From: Parelaphostrongylus tenuis
Taxonomy: Eukaryota; Nematoda; Chromadorea; Rhabditida; Metastrongylidae
Assembly: GCA_019055375.1 (NCBI GenBank)
Contig: JAHQIW010000610.1
Location: 1-64,000 of the forward strand
Length of the DNA stretch: 64,000 nt
Reading direction: 5' to 3'
Shown: positions 41,195 to 56,100 of the stretch, one piece after another
How positions within the stretch are numbered: the stretch's first letter is position 1
How the letters are laid out: each line of letters begins with the position of its first letter
The notes under the pieces: generated by a model
What the model saw: only the letters and a program-made list of their open reading frames with translations
What the model was told of the DNA's origin: nothing
Database searches by the model: none
Translations under genes and position numbers: made by a program

Positions 41195-44100
41195 CTAGAT
41201 AAAAAATTGTGCACAAAAGTTTAAAAAACCCAAGGCGATGATTGTGGAATGGATGATTTTCTTTGTAGATGTCAGTCGACCCTCCATATGTAATTTTCTC
41301 ATGTAAACGATGCATGGTAGAGCAAATACGTAGATTAATCCAGAAAGTGATCCGACATACCTAAAAAAAGGCTTCGAAGATAATATCCAAGACCGACTAT
41401 CTTTCTTTCAACAAATCCTGGCTTTCTTTCCAAACCAAATGAGAGATTTCTATAAGACCATTCATTCCAACGTTGACGTTTCAGATAATTCGCTTTCTTC
41501 AGAAAACAGATAAGTTGATGGCTTTGCCTTCTTCAGATAGTGGCGTGATACTGATTGCTCATTGATGATACTTTGTCTTCACAAAACAATCCATTCTTTA
41601 TCCTCGGTATTACCATTCAATATTAGTTAGTCCCTTTAACGATTAAGCTAATCTCGTGGTTGAGATGAAGATTTATTCGGCTAACGTTGCGATGTAGACG
41701 TCTACTTCCGAGTAAAAGATTCAAGCTCTTGAGAAAGGAAGACGTCGAAACGTTAGTCAAATAAATCTTCATATCAACCTCTTCATATGACTGAACTAAT
41801 GAAGAGAAATTTATCAATCTACGAAGACAACTTCGCCATTGTGTATCTAACGTCGACAGGGCAATAATGGGAGTAATTTGTTACTGGTATGGTTCATTTC
41901 ATTAAAAATTAATAGACAGCTGTGTAGTGGATGTACAGTTGAGATGTAAACGTTGTTCACATTCGACTGATTTCGAAAAACCTCGTTAGAGAACTTTATT
42001 ATATGTCACAAACTTTATTAAGCTTTTTCGAGGTTTAATACATGCATTTTAGTGGTATACGTGTGCCTCGACGGCTTCGCTCGTCTCATCAGTACCACAA
42101 GTCCCTTAGTAAAAGTCGAAACACGTGATAATTCAGTTGACGCGTACTGTGGGTTTGTGATGGTGGATTGTGTAAAAATAGAAAAGATCGTAGATTACAA
42201 ATTATTCTCCACATCGGGCACATTTTGATGAATTAGGATGATGAATCGATCATCAGATTACGGCTTGCTGATCTTCTTCAATTTAGAAATTTCCCGAACT
42301 CTACACTTCTCAATTAAAAGCTTTTTGCAAGAAGGAAGGTAAAAGTGTCTTTATGTGTATCCGTTGGTGAATTTACTTCGCTAAATACATGCAATATCAA
42401 ACATCGAAAAGGTTTAGCAAAGCCCGTGGATATGTACTAAAAATGTAAAGTTGTTTGAAAAAGAGATCTTGGTACAGCTAACAAGAATGCTAGTAATACC
42501 ATTATTATTTTTTACCAATTTTTGCTGAACGAAATAAGATCATCAATGACTGCACTAAAAAACACGTTTACATTTGTTCTTGCGAAAAAAATGCCTTTAT
42601 TGGACAATGTAGAGTTTAGGAGATTTACGAAGCAGAGAAGGTCGTAAAACTATATTTTAGTATCCATTTGTCATCTTAGTTCGTACAAATTCGTCCTATA
42701 TGAAAAACAGTGTTCTCATATTATTCTTATTTTTTCTAATTTTCTATAAGATTCACTTATTTTACACGACCCGTCACCACAATTCACTATGCAGATCCCG
42801 ACAATTCTTCTATTTGTTTCGATTCCTCGCATTCATCGTTTAAAATGTCTTCGAAGATTCCACATACTACACCTTTATTGCGAGTGCTATATTAAGACCA
42901 CGCTCGAATTTCAATATCACTCATGGTTATTATTAGAGCCAACATGTCATGTGATCGTAATGGGATCTTGTACAACCCGATACACGTGTTACAACCTTAC
43001 AGTCTCAGTCGGGCAGAAGCCGTCGTCTTTTAGCCAACCCTCTGTGGGTGCTCCGTCCTCCCACTAGAGGTAGCGTCGACGAACGATATACACGGTAAGT
43101 CAAGTGAGGATATCGCCGAACACACAGTGTCGTACACTCGATTGCTCTTTGGCTCGTATTTCTGTAATATTGTACCTTATTTCGAGTGTTTCAATAAGAC
43201 CACGCTTAAATCTCAATATATCCCACAATTATTATTTGAGCCATCATAGTGTGAGAAGACGACGGGTTCTGCTCGACTGAAGAGTCTGTAAGGTCGAAAC
43301 ACGTGTATAGGACTGTACAAGAGTCCATTACCAGATCACCTGACATGTTGGTACAAATAATAATTATGAGATATATTGAAATTTCAGCGTGGTCTTAATA
43401 AAACACTCGAAATAAAGGTATAAATTACACATATTTCAACCAAAGAGCAATCGCGTGTACAACATGTAGTTCGCTGATATCCTTACTTGACTTACAGTGT
43501 AAATCGTTCGTCAACGCTACCTCTTAGTGTGGGGACTGCAGCACACACAGAGGGTTGGCTAGAAGACGACGGGTTCTGCTCGACTGACGAGACTGTAAGG
43601 TCGAAACACGTGAATTGGGCTGGACAATAGCCCATTACCAGTCCATATGATATGCTGGCTCAAGTAATAATTATGAGATATATTGAAAGTTGACATACTG
43701 TTTCGACTGCTGCTTGCGGATTCCATCTTCTTTTTGAATGTCATAAAAGACTGGTCACTAAGGCTTTCAATAATATCTTCATTGACTGATTGCAAGACAG
43801 TGCCTGGGGAGAGCCGAACTAGCGCCTTGCTAATTACCTTCGTTTTTGGTAAACTGCATCGCTATCCACTGCATTATCACGCTTCCAAACTGCTCAATAT
43901 ATGTATTAATGTCCGATTTATGAAAATATTCCAAGACATTTCAATGTCGCTATTTCAAACGTAGATTTGAGCTTTTCCCTACAAAATATGATTCAGTGTA
44001 AAAATCATTACCGAAGAATACTTCCAACACTTGGATATAATATAGCAACCGCAACTGCAATGCTTATTATTCCACAATTTAACAACATCACCAGTCCGAC

Positions 44101-47100
44101 ACTAAAAAAAATATAATTTGTTTAGAACAACAACTAAAGACAACCTCTAAAACTCAGATGAACGGCAGAAAAGCAAGTTTTGCCCTACAACTTACCCTGG
44201 CCATGTTTCCCCAACAAAGGCATAACACAGCTGGGATCTGATCAGGAACATAAGAAGCGGTAACACCGTGATCATTTGAAAGAGAAGGAATAACCGTGCG
44301 TACTGCTGAGGATGTCACCAGGACCAAAATTGTTGAGGAAATTCTGCAAATACAACATTCAACACCGCAAATACGACCTTCGATGAAACAGATTTAAAGT
44401 AGATTTTCAGGGTCTGAACTGTTAGGAAGTAAAGTATTATACAATGAGTACAAAAACTGAGACCTCGCAAACTTGATGCCCACATAGAGCTCGACATGAA
44501 ACATTCTCGTGCTCAAAATTACGTTTTTTTTTTTCTCGATTATTCCAGACACAAAAGTCTTTATCGACTGCCACTTGCCACATACGTCTTGATTAACCCC
44601 TTGGCTACCGCGCGGCCTACTAACAGAGCACGGTTCAAGGCGCCGCACGCTGCGCATGGCAGGTGATTCGTACTAACGCGCCGCAGCAGAAGCAAAATCA
44701 CATTACCATTTTAACGCGCTCAGCTCGCGAAAAATCATTGTGGCAGTTTAGGGATTAAGTTACCGAATTACTGAGTGAGGCAAAAAGACGAGGTAAACGG
44801 ATGGAAAGAAAATGAGAAATATTTGACTCATACCGGCCAGTTTAGACCCGAGACTCATGGGTCTCTCGTTTCGTCCTCAATGTGTTAACGAATTCAAAGG
44901 AACTCACATCACTTATACAATTTCTATGGACAGGAAAGCCTGCGTAAAAGGTGAAGCCAATGAAAACGTAGCAAACAGCCGCCAACATGTAACCAATCGC
45001 AAGATCACGAGTCTAGATGTGCAAGAATTTTACATTCCTTCGACAACAGCTGATCGATGTCAAGGTTTTGACAAAATAATTTTATACTGAGAAAGCCACT
45101 GAAAAAGCCTTTCAACACGAAACAGAAATCTAAAAGGTCACCCAACATCCGAGAGTAAATCTAACTAAGAGGCGGCAAATAAGATTTCATAAAAAACGAC
45201 ACTAAACATCCAGCAATCAAACCAAGGAAATAGATAAATATTCGTCTACAAAGACTGAGTGTGCGCAAAAAAAAGACTTCAGGCGGGAGTTGAGCCCATA
45301 TATCACTCTAACCCGGGGCACGTGCTACCATTACACTCCTAGGGCCATGAACTCGCTCAAACTGAGCTATCGAAGCTGTTATAGACCAAGCCTTACTAGG
45401 TTTTTGTTCTCATAAGCACACTTCGCTATTGAATTCATCAACGGCTAGTTAGTGACAGCTTTGATATTTTATATCGGAGAAAGAGTGGACGCAAAACGGT
45501 GGCTTTGGTGGTAGCACACGCCCGGCTAAGGATGAAACGAGGGTTCAATTCTCGGCTGAGGTCGAGTTCTTGCGTACCGCTAAGCTTCTTAGATGGAGAT
45601 TTCAACGTATAACACTGTCAGAAAGCAGTTATACTAAAAGAAAATTGGGTAATATGAACAAATAAACAAGCCGATATTGTCAAATAAAAGGGATCCTAGT
45701 GATTTAAGAATTCCCTATAGTGTCGATACGCTTGGTTCTATGTGAGATGACAAAACGGAAGGAAAGAAAAGAAGAACACTCATTTGTAAAAAAAGGCAGA
45801 AATCTCTTAACTATGGTCTAAAATCCAATGTTCAGAACCAGATTCATGAATAAAAGCATTCAATCGTCACTCACATTATTCTCTGGGTTATTCTGGTTTC
45901 TAAGAATGGTAAGAACAGCATTGTGGATGAAATACGAAAGAGTCATTGTACCAGTTAAAGCAGGAAATCTCCAACTGAACGCTGAAAGAGCTATAGTAAG
46001 TCTAGAAACCCATTGGTCATTGGAAACATCGTCTATTGGTTGCCGGAAAAACTGTGTCAGATAACTTACGCTTAGCATAATGAATAGAATTAGGATTGAA
46101 GAAATTCATATTGAACCCGCATTCGTAAAGTTTCGATGAAGTGAATACCAGTAGATAGAATACGGAAAGTGTTCCCAGAACATTGAATTTTGTGAAAAAT
46201 GTCGGAGATTTGAAATTCATCAGTGGGAATGTCAAAATGGCGAGGTATATTGGCACAGTACCCTGAAATCCGAATTAACTTAATTATATTGTGAAAAAAA
46301 TGGAAAATGCTCACGTATGTTACCCTTTTGAATCACACAACACATATTTCTACTCTTAACTCTATTTAACCCTTTGCGGACGATAAGGATTATTGTGACT
46401 CCCAAATTTTCAAAGATATTTTTTAGCTGCATAAAAGCTTTCATCCAGAACTTTAGTGATAATTCGGAACCTCAAATCCCGGAGATTATGAAGAACCTGA
46501 AGTATTTCCTTGGATAAAGAAAAAAATTTCTGTTGAAGAAGCAAATCTCGAACCACTGGCGATGTCGATTATGCTGCCGTCCGCAAAGGGTTAAACACAG
46601 TTCTTTTTTTTTTCATTCTGTGCACCCTGGTACTTCTAGAAGTTCAGTTCATCTCGTCGCGTTCATCGCTTGATTGAGGGTTCGCCTTCTTCATCAACGT
46701 CGTGGAAAGCTGGCATCTTGCAGTCTCGAGGATAGCCAGACGACTAAGGTGTTCCGTAGGTCGTGTATTAGTTGCCGGAAAGTGTTGGTGGAGAAAATGG
46801 AGGGTGAGGATCAAACTCGCGTCGAGCATCGTTAGCCATCGGTACTTTTTTTCCTAACTATTTAGTTGAATAACATATAAGGGAAAAAGAACGATGGCCC
46901 TTATAGAGAACAAAAATGACCATTGATATAAACAATTGCTCCTTCGCAAAAAAACCCATGCCGACTTTTCGTAAACTAGTTAACTCAAATCAAACGAGGT
47001 TAAAGACCAAACAGAACGGTGGAAGCCGAGTGATTAGTAATGCAGGGTTTTAGTAAGCGATATAGTGGTTCGATCCTTATCTGTAACACTGTTTTGCAAA

Positions 47101-50100
47101 CACCTGAGACGCCCCAGTTGGCTATCCTCACGACTTCAAGGAGACCCGTCCGATCAACGTTTTACGACATTCACAAAGAAGTCGAAATCCTCAAGCAGCA
47201 GTCGAAAGAACACACAAAACTTGGAAGACCTTTAAGACAATGAATGCGCGAGAAAGCGAATAGAATGATTGATTCTATCATTTCTGCTATTAATGAATAA
47301 TAATGTAAAATAAAAGTTATACTCGAAGCTGCCAAAGGCCATCGAAATTCCACGGTGGCTTGAACCATGCCATCTCGAACAATAAAGCGCTTTCTAATTT
47401 GTCGTCGAAACCATTTGAAGAGTCCTCCATTGGGCAATACACTATAACACGAAAATCTGGCGTTATTCCTCTCGAAAGCATTAGCGTTGGAAGCTTTTCT
47501 ATGGGACGTAAAATTTATACTCTCAGCGCCTACATCCACTTGATTCTCACTGATGTAGACTGATGTACAAAACTTTTGCGTCAATTAGGACTCGAGCCGT
47601 AATGCGGGTTCGAGTTTCAACTGACGCAAAAGTTTTGCAGTAATGATTCTACATCAATGTGCATATTTATAGTATCACACCACCACTAGAGGGTTGAACA
47701 AAGAATAATTTTATTTTGTACCTTTATTTCGAGTGCTTTATTAAGACCATCTCAAATTTCAATAGATCCTTTCACTATTATTTAAGCCAACTTGTCATGT
47801 GGTCTGGTAAGGGCTCTTGTATAGCCCGATATACACGTGTTTCGTCCTTACAGACCCTCTGTGTTAGGTGAAAATTTCACTTGACTTAGAGTGTAGAACG
47901 TTCGCTTCGATAGCTCTCTCTAGGGTGAGTAGGGCTCCCGAGAGAACTGACTATAAAAAGATCGACAGACGACGGGTTCTGCCCGGCTGATGAGTCTGTA
48001 AGGACGAAACACGTGTATCGGGCTGTACAAGAGCCCTTACCAGACCACATGACAAGTTGGCTCAAATAATAATGAAAGAATTCTATTTTGATTCCAGTAT
48101 AATAAGCCGAGATTTTCAAATGAAAGCTTTATCTCATTGACACCATAGCCATTAACACACCTCCATGACGATGCCCAGTTTCCGTGGTGGACCTCGGAAC
48201 GAATACCTACTTCAAGGTACTGCCCACCAAGTCGTCTTTGCCAATAATAATCAATGCGTTCTTTTCTGATAGACGGAAACAAATGAAGAAGCGACCCCTT
48301 TCGCTGGACAATAGTTTTTCGTCAAGAATGTTAGTAATCATTTGAAAGCTCAAATCTCGGGCTACTGCGCAACGTGCTCGTTTTCTGAAAAGGCCCTTTT
48401 ATAGGGCTAAAGCATTCAAAATAAAATGATGTTTCACAACCTCCTCATGGTTTTACTATTACTCGCTGGAAGCACCAAAAGCATTTGAGCGTTTAGAGGA
48501 AATCTGGTAGCATCAGAGTCTACGTTTTATCTCAAATCTTCCCTTAAGCGGAAAAAAATCCAAAATTCAATTATAAAAATCGCACTTCACACGTGAGTGA
48601 CGCCAGCGGGGTCGGATCGCCATATCGAATCCACTACCAGCACACACCCGGCACGCACACTAATCTACAAGCAAATTCGAGGCGTATGTGAATGTCAATC
48701 TTATTTTTCCCGCTGCACTGCAGTGGAATGGTCTTTCCAGAAAATAAACATAGCGCTAAGATCGTCGAAATTTCCTCTATCGAATGGTTACATTCAATAT
48801 GAGGACTGAGTTCTGTCCTGTGAAAAATATATATGTGTGAAACACAAATATTTTCTTGTTGATAAAACGTTGTAAAGAGGCTTTTTCGAAAAATGAGCAC
48901 ATAGTGCAGTAGCAGGAGAGCTCAGCTCTCAAAAAATTACTAACATTCTTATCAAAAGTTCTTATCCAACGAAAGGGGTCGATTCTTGGGTTGTTTTCTT
49001 CTCTCTAAAAAGATCTCAATGATTATAAGTAGCAGCTGTGATGTGCTGTGAACTGACAGAATTGCAGAAAACTCTGCTTTATCGCTCCATGCGCAGCATG
49101 GTGTGAAACAATGCCTTTCGCTATATGATTCTATGGTTCACCGAACAAATATATTACTAACTTTCGTTTCGAGTGTTTTCTTAAGACCACAGCTCAAAAT
49201 TCAATATGCTTAAAATCATTTTTGAGCCACGCATGTCAGTGGTTTGTCAAATAGGGCTGACTTACAGAGCCCGATACACGTGTTTCGATCTTGCGATCTC
49301 GTCAGTCGGGCAGTTAACCGTTCTCGTCTTTTGCTAATCTCTGTGGGAGCTCCAGTGCCCACACTAAGTCAGTCCTCCATGAGAGACCACTGACATGCGT
49401 GGCTCAAAAATGATTGCAAGGCATATTGAGATATATATTACTACTGACACTTGAAAGTGCTTTGCAACTTTCTATTTCAGTTCTATACAAACACACGTCA
49501 AACAATAACTATGCTTTGCTAAAGTAATTATATTAGAATAGTGATAGGTTGAAAAGATAAAGCGCTTAACATTGATAATCCTTGAGGGACACGACATGCA
49601 TTCGACTTTATCAAGTGTCGTCAGAAGTGTCTGAATGCATATCCGTCCTTTACAGTGGATTCGCGGAGGCCTACACATGTACTAAGTCGGTGCTGCCAAC
49701 CTCCGGAACAAGCTGGGATACCAGCTCGCTGGCCACGAAGGGATGGAAGGCTTGGTGAGCCTTGGGTGCCGAATCACTGAGCACGTCTGTGTCGTAAGAG
49801 TTCCCTAGCTATTGCGCTACATGGGCGCAACTAGTTTACCAAATTGTAATTGTAAATTATGCAGAATTGCTCACCATCACAAGTAAATGTTCTGTTTCCA
49901 ATCACAGGAATAGTTGTACTGTTGGGTTGAAAAGATTCTGAAATCGCATAGTTTTCATACTATTCAAAAATCATTACTTTACAACAATTACGGGAAAATG
50001 AAGTCCAATCAAAGATTTCTACAAAAACCTTTCAACTTAGTAAGCTAACCATCAGTATCCTGAATAGAAAACAAGGCCTACCATAAATAATACTGCCTGT

Positions 50101-53100
50101 GTAGTAGAGAAAATTGGACATAAGAACCCAATAGACCATGATACCACCAAGTAGCACCACAACAGAGAATGTAACTGAGAGATACTCGCCACTCTTTCCG
50201 AGAAAATACCGACATACATCGGAAAACTCGATCATCACCGGATCCATGCCAATTGCTACAAATATGGAACTTACTACTCATTCACTGAAATTTTATGCTT
50301 TCTAGAATACACCTGCACCGTTCTCGAACTTGTACGATGGCACTTCTTGGCACTTTATTGATCTTTCTTCACGGTTTTCTATTTCGCTGTGCAGATACCA
50401 GCACTTCTAACACTCCATTCGCTTTATCGTCTTCTTCTTAAACGTCGTAGAACTGGTTGAGGGAATCTCCTTGCAAACTTGAGTGTAGCCTGGCAGCGTT
50501 CCATAAGGCTTGTTGACTGCCGGAAAGAACTGACGAGTGGATCTCGGCTCCACGTGCAACGAGCATCACAACCACTCGGCCACGGCGCCCCCACGATAGC
50601 ACTAACTTATAGGATATACCTCTAACAACATGCACTAATCAAAGGATAAAGGATAAGGCTCTCGGCGTGCGTGATCAATCCGTGAGTGTCCATTCTCAAT
50701 TTATAGCTTCGTTTGAGGTGATTGAATTCATTTCTGGCCTTCACAATGACTCGTGGTGGGCTCCCGCTTCATCAACTCAGTGCTGTTTGTCCTCCCAAAC
50801 AAGTCTATACCTATTTACCAATCTCGGAAAAGATGGATGGTTTGGTGAGCCATGAGCGCAAGGTCGAGTCATCGACCCTGTGTGCAACGCAGAGCACATC
50901 TAACCATTGCTCCACGCGCGCTCACGGTAGCATTTACTTGTACGATTACCTCTAACGGCATGCACTAATAACTTCGCTTAGATGTTAAGTCTTCTCGTAA
51001 GTTTTGGCACAACAGCAACTCACATAATCCTTGTGGGCTATTCAGGACAAGAGAAGCAGTATAAAAACAGAGTAGTGCCATCGCAAGCATAAGAAAAATT
51101 CCCCAGAATAAACCAGCCTGCAAAAAACAAGAACAGTGTGGCAAAAAGGGATATATAATGATGACTATAACATTAGTGAAAATGAAATAAATGCCATGAA
51201 TTCGACTTCATCAGGCATCGTTAATAGTGACTGAATGCATATATGGTCTATGTGACTTGGGGTGGACGACCACTGTATCGAGTCAGCAGTAATATTTTCT
51301 CAGACAAGTCTGGAACCCATTCGCCGACTACGGAGAGTTTGGAAGGCTTGGTGAGCCTCGGGAGCAGAATCAAACAGTACAGTATGTTAGTATTGCAAGA
51401 TACCTCTAGCCCCTTGACAACCGCATGTACCGTTTTCGGTACATACCAGCGCCGCTGTCGCCCTGTGACCATGTGGCAAGCCATGCCAGATTTCAACTTG
51501 TCAAGGGATGATCTGCTATACAAGTGTTCAATAATAATGCAGAACGACTAATTTACCAATGACAGTTTTGGGCAGATGTCAGAAATCTTTCGGAAATTAT
51601 CTAGAATATTATTCCAAAAAGTCTAACCTGTTGAAGTGCCCATGGCATCGCCAGCAAAGATGTACCCATCATTGTATTCCACAAGGAGAAACTGAAGGTA
51701 TTAGTGTTACATCTGATAATTAGTATCGAAATTCCATAACGATGTGATCATCAACTTCCCTCTTCAATTTTAATACAGACATCTCGTTGAGACGAACATT
51801 CTATTCGAGTTAATCAGCAAAAGTATTGGTACTTTTTCGCTTTACTAGGAAAAAATTACTTAGCAAAAACATCATATAATAATAACAATATCAAGACTAT
51901 CTATCTCTTAATCTACCCTCCGCATCGGTCAATAGCCCGCGGTTTCGTCTTAATGGGCCAAAACGCGACGTTTTCGTAGCAAAATTTATCTACACAGCTG
52001 ACGGTTTCGGCAGATTTCGACTTACTGAGCCAGAAAAGTTCAAAATGTCTACAACACAGTCAGCCGAGCACCTCCATCATTTGAGCAAAGGTTTTGGACG
52101 ACGCGTAGACAACCTGATCGTTCCAGGCTCTTTATAAGTCGAAATTCGCCGAAAATCAACTACGATTTAAAAAAAAACCTCACGATTTCGCTTATCAAGA
52201 AGAAAATGTTAACCAATTACCAAAAATTTTTGCACTGTTGTTCTCCACCAAAGAAATGATTGAAAAGCCCGCGAAAAAACTTCCCAGTACAGATGATTCT
52301 TTGTAATTATAGAAAATGAAAACCTACATGGTGACGAAACTGCTTTGTTTACCACTTCGATCCTTCATATCATCAAAAGGTAATATAGAAAAGAATTCCG
52401 ATGGAATAACATGATCGGGCATACGCTAAAATCAATGAGTACATCAAGTTGGTGCAAACGTAATGGCGGTTCACGCATTATTCAATTCACTGCTTGATAT
52501 TGAATAACTCCAGAACAACTGAGGTATATTATATGTCGTTTTGAGGCACACTTTTCGCCCTAACTTTGATTGCTAATGGCATCCTACTGACTGTTTATTT
52601 TATATTTAATCACATCTATGGAAAGGATATAAATCGGTGCAAAAGTAGTGGCGGTTTCAGCACATGAGTCCAAATCGGGTCGCAAAGCAGTAGAGACAAA
52701 AAAGGAAAGGTATAATATGGTAGAAATCCAGCCACCTAGCAATCGAGTGCGAAAACACTCTATGTTAGGTGAAAATTTCGCTTGACACAGAGTGTAAAAC
52801 GTACGTAGTCGATAGCTCTCTATAAGGAGTGTAACGCTCCCGAGAGAACTGATTATAAAAAGATCGACAGACGACGGGTTCTGCCCAGCTGATGAGTCTG
52901 TAAGGACGAAACACGTGTCTCGGGCTGTACAAGAGCCCTTACCAGACCCATGACATGTTGGCTCAAATAATAATGAAAGAATCCATTGAAATTTGAGCGT
53001 GGTCTTAATAAAGCACTCGAAAGAAAGGTACAATTTGTAACATTGAGAACACATTTGGCCTAAAAACTGCTAACGAACATCGGTCCAGCGGTGGTTCAAG

Positions 53101-56100
53101 AGCTTCGCAAAGAGAACGAGAGCTTTGGAAATGAGTAACGCAGGAACCGGCCATGGGAAGTTGACAACAACCAATTGAAAGCAATCATTCAAGTTGATCC
53201 TCCTCAGACTATACAAAATGTTTCACAGAAACTCGTCATGGACCATTATAGGGCCGTTCGCCATTAGAAGCAAATTGGGAAGGTGGAAAAGACTAGTGCA
53301 AAAGTAATTACAGTTTAAATGCAGCCAGCCGACGGCCACACTTGGCACAACAAACGCTTCAAAAGCTGAACGAATTGAGCTACGAAGTTCTGCCACATCT
53401 TATATACTCGCCGGACCTTCCACTTTCACAGTCAGCAGTATGCAGTAGTTGTCTTCCATTGTCGAACTCCAAGGCACCAATTTCCGAGCGACAGGAATAA
53501 GCAAGCTTATTTCTCGTTGGCAAGAATGTGTTGACTGGAGTGACTTCCGTGTTAATTGATGAAGATGTGTTCAAGCCTAGTTATAATCATCTAAGATTCA
53601 CGGTCCCAAACCGCTAATACTTTTGCACCAACCAAACTGATAAACTTGAAAACATAATTTTAACGACAGAAGTTCGCTGAGAGATATCAATATAGCTAAG
53701 AAATATGTGAAACTCTGAACCTCGAGTAGGAGTCAAAATCGCGTCTCATTCAATCCCGGGGTTGGGGGAAGAGGGTGGTGTGCCTAAGCACTAAACAACC
53801 AGGGCTCCGATTGTGCTATCATTTCTTCTTCAACATGAGAAATCGAAGCTGTCATCAAAGGTCGGAATCTATCAGAGGTGGTACCACAGGCAGGCTCAAC
53901 TCCCGCCTGAGGTTGAGAGCTTTGCATATCACTCATTATTCTTGGATATAAACGTATATAACATGGCGAAACTGCTTAAAGCAGTAAATTGGAGTAACAC
54001 AGGAAATACCACACACATACAAGTTGCTGGCCTCCGGGGTCGAGTCGGTTATACAGCCGATAGCGCAGTGCCATACTGTGTTCACGAAAATCGTTCTCAG
54101 ATGTCAACGACATCGAGCTGCCTTCCCTTGAAAGTCCCAGTCCGCCTAAATCAAATATGAGATAGCTCTGCAACAAAGTACAGTATAACGACTTAAGTTC
54201 TATCTGAACATTGAAAAGAGACCTAGGTTAGGAGGATCAAACCAGCGCATCGCTTACCGCCCCTCTTCCTCATGGATTGCATCACTAACCATTAGGCTAC
54301 TTTATTATGGCACGTGTTATAGAAATGCTGTAATTTCATCTTGATAGCAAAGTGGGTTCAGTGCGAATGTCACCTTAATCCCCGAAATGAAGTAAAACAG
54401 CTGCCATGATGGTAGACGCTTTTTATAAATGCCTCCAATACCTTTATGAGATGGAAACAACAAAAAGGAGAAAGGATAGATCTAAAGTAAGGATAAGAGA
54501 AAGGACATCGATCTCTGATGGATGCGTCATGCATTCGCCTACATCAAGTATCGTTAATTGGTGATTAGAGGCATATTGGGTCTTCATAATGACTCACGAT
54601 AGCCTATCGACGCACCAAGTCACTGCTGCTGTCTTCCCAGACAAGTCTGGTACCGATTCACTGACCCTGGAGGGATGGTAAGCTAGGTGAGATACAGGCA
54701 CGGGAACGAACCGTTCACGACGTTTGTGGCGCAGAGCCCCTCTAAGCACTGCACCACGCGCGCCATCTACGCCTTTCCCTAATAATATATAGTACTAATA
54801 GTAGCATGCTCACCTAATCTTATTCAGTATTTGACTACTATATTTGAAAAAAAACCGTCGATTCCTTAATAACTTAGTAATTCGAAAACATCTCATACCA
54901 GTGAATAAGTATGGCTGGCGCAAACGAGGTGGTGCATCAGGTGACGAAAGCGAGCCTGGTAAAGACGGTGGTGGTTGACTTGCAATCACGGGATCAACGC
55001 TAGAACCTCTATAATTGAAAATATAATGGAAAAATGAAGCTATATTACAAGAATTTGTGACCGATACCACAGTCTCTCACAAAGGGTTAGATACCCTTCA
55101 ATCCATCGATCTGTGAGGTGAGTATCTCACGAAAGCCACTCTTCGAATTCATCTACGTCTCACAGCTGTCTCCCAAAACAAGCTACTCTTTGAACTTAGC
55201 TAAGTCCCAGAACAGGCTCTCACTATCAGCTACCCCTTAACTCTTCGATGCCTCAGATCAATCTCTCACATGGCTGTTTTTCAATGCATCTGTCTCAAGG
55301 TAGTTTTTCAAAAAAAACTGCTGCTTGATATAGCCCTTGAAAATGCTCTAAGCCAATTGGAGATTGGTACGTCAGTGGCTTACGTAGGTTTCGGCAGTAT
55401 CGTTTCATCAAAGCCACACGCACCACACTGAACCCTACTTTATATAAGGGATTGAGAGACGTTATGGTGATAGCACAAGATACCGTGCTATCGTCATTTC
55501 CTCTAATCGATAGATTACTGCTGTCGATTACTACTGGATTACGACTACCTCTTGATTCCATCTATGCCTCAGAACTGAGCCCATTGTCACGCTTTAAACG
55601 TTTTCAGTCCCTCTATGATCTACGTTCGCATACACCATGTAGAATTAGTAAGCTCAGTGTTCTTAAAATCCCGTCTGGGAAGAGGAGATCAAGAGAAACA
55701 CCCCTTGAACTTTGTTTCTGCTTTATCTAATGAGTATGAAGATCGCGCTTTGAGATAAAAAGACGACAAAGAACTTTGATTCGCCAAGATCAAGTCTGAG
55801 AATTGGAAGTATCAATCCAAGCAAGGTTCTTAATTCGAGTAGTGCGTCACCGAATAAGATCTGATTCAAACAACAACGCAGAGAAAGATCCATCAAACAA
55901 GGACAAACGACTTGGACACTCGGCTCGAACCATCGACTCTGAAGAAGACGTCTACGTTGAAAGGTTGGTCAAAAAAATCTTCATATCAGCCTCGAGGTAG
56001 TAGTCAAGTCACTGAAGAAACTGTAGCGCTTTCGGTTTGACATTGGTTAACTCTTCTTATGGAAAAATCCGATGGCAGTAACTGATCTGAAGTCAGCGCA

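Noticed and set aside
18750..47270. CRISPR-like arrays
   Set aside because: Repeats are dispersed SINEs and inverted elements with no regular spacer pattern, and the genome is eukaryotic.
47171..47584. 137-codon minus-strand open frame
   Set aside because: It overlaps the real luminal exon of the SLC38A9-like gene (47498-47323) in the wrong frame; only the other frame gives VYCP and fits the splice phases on both sides.
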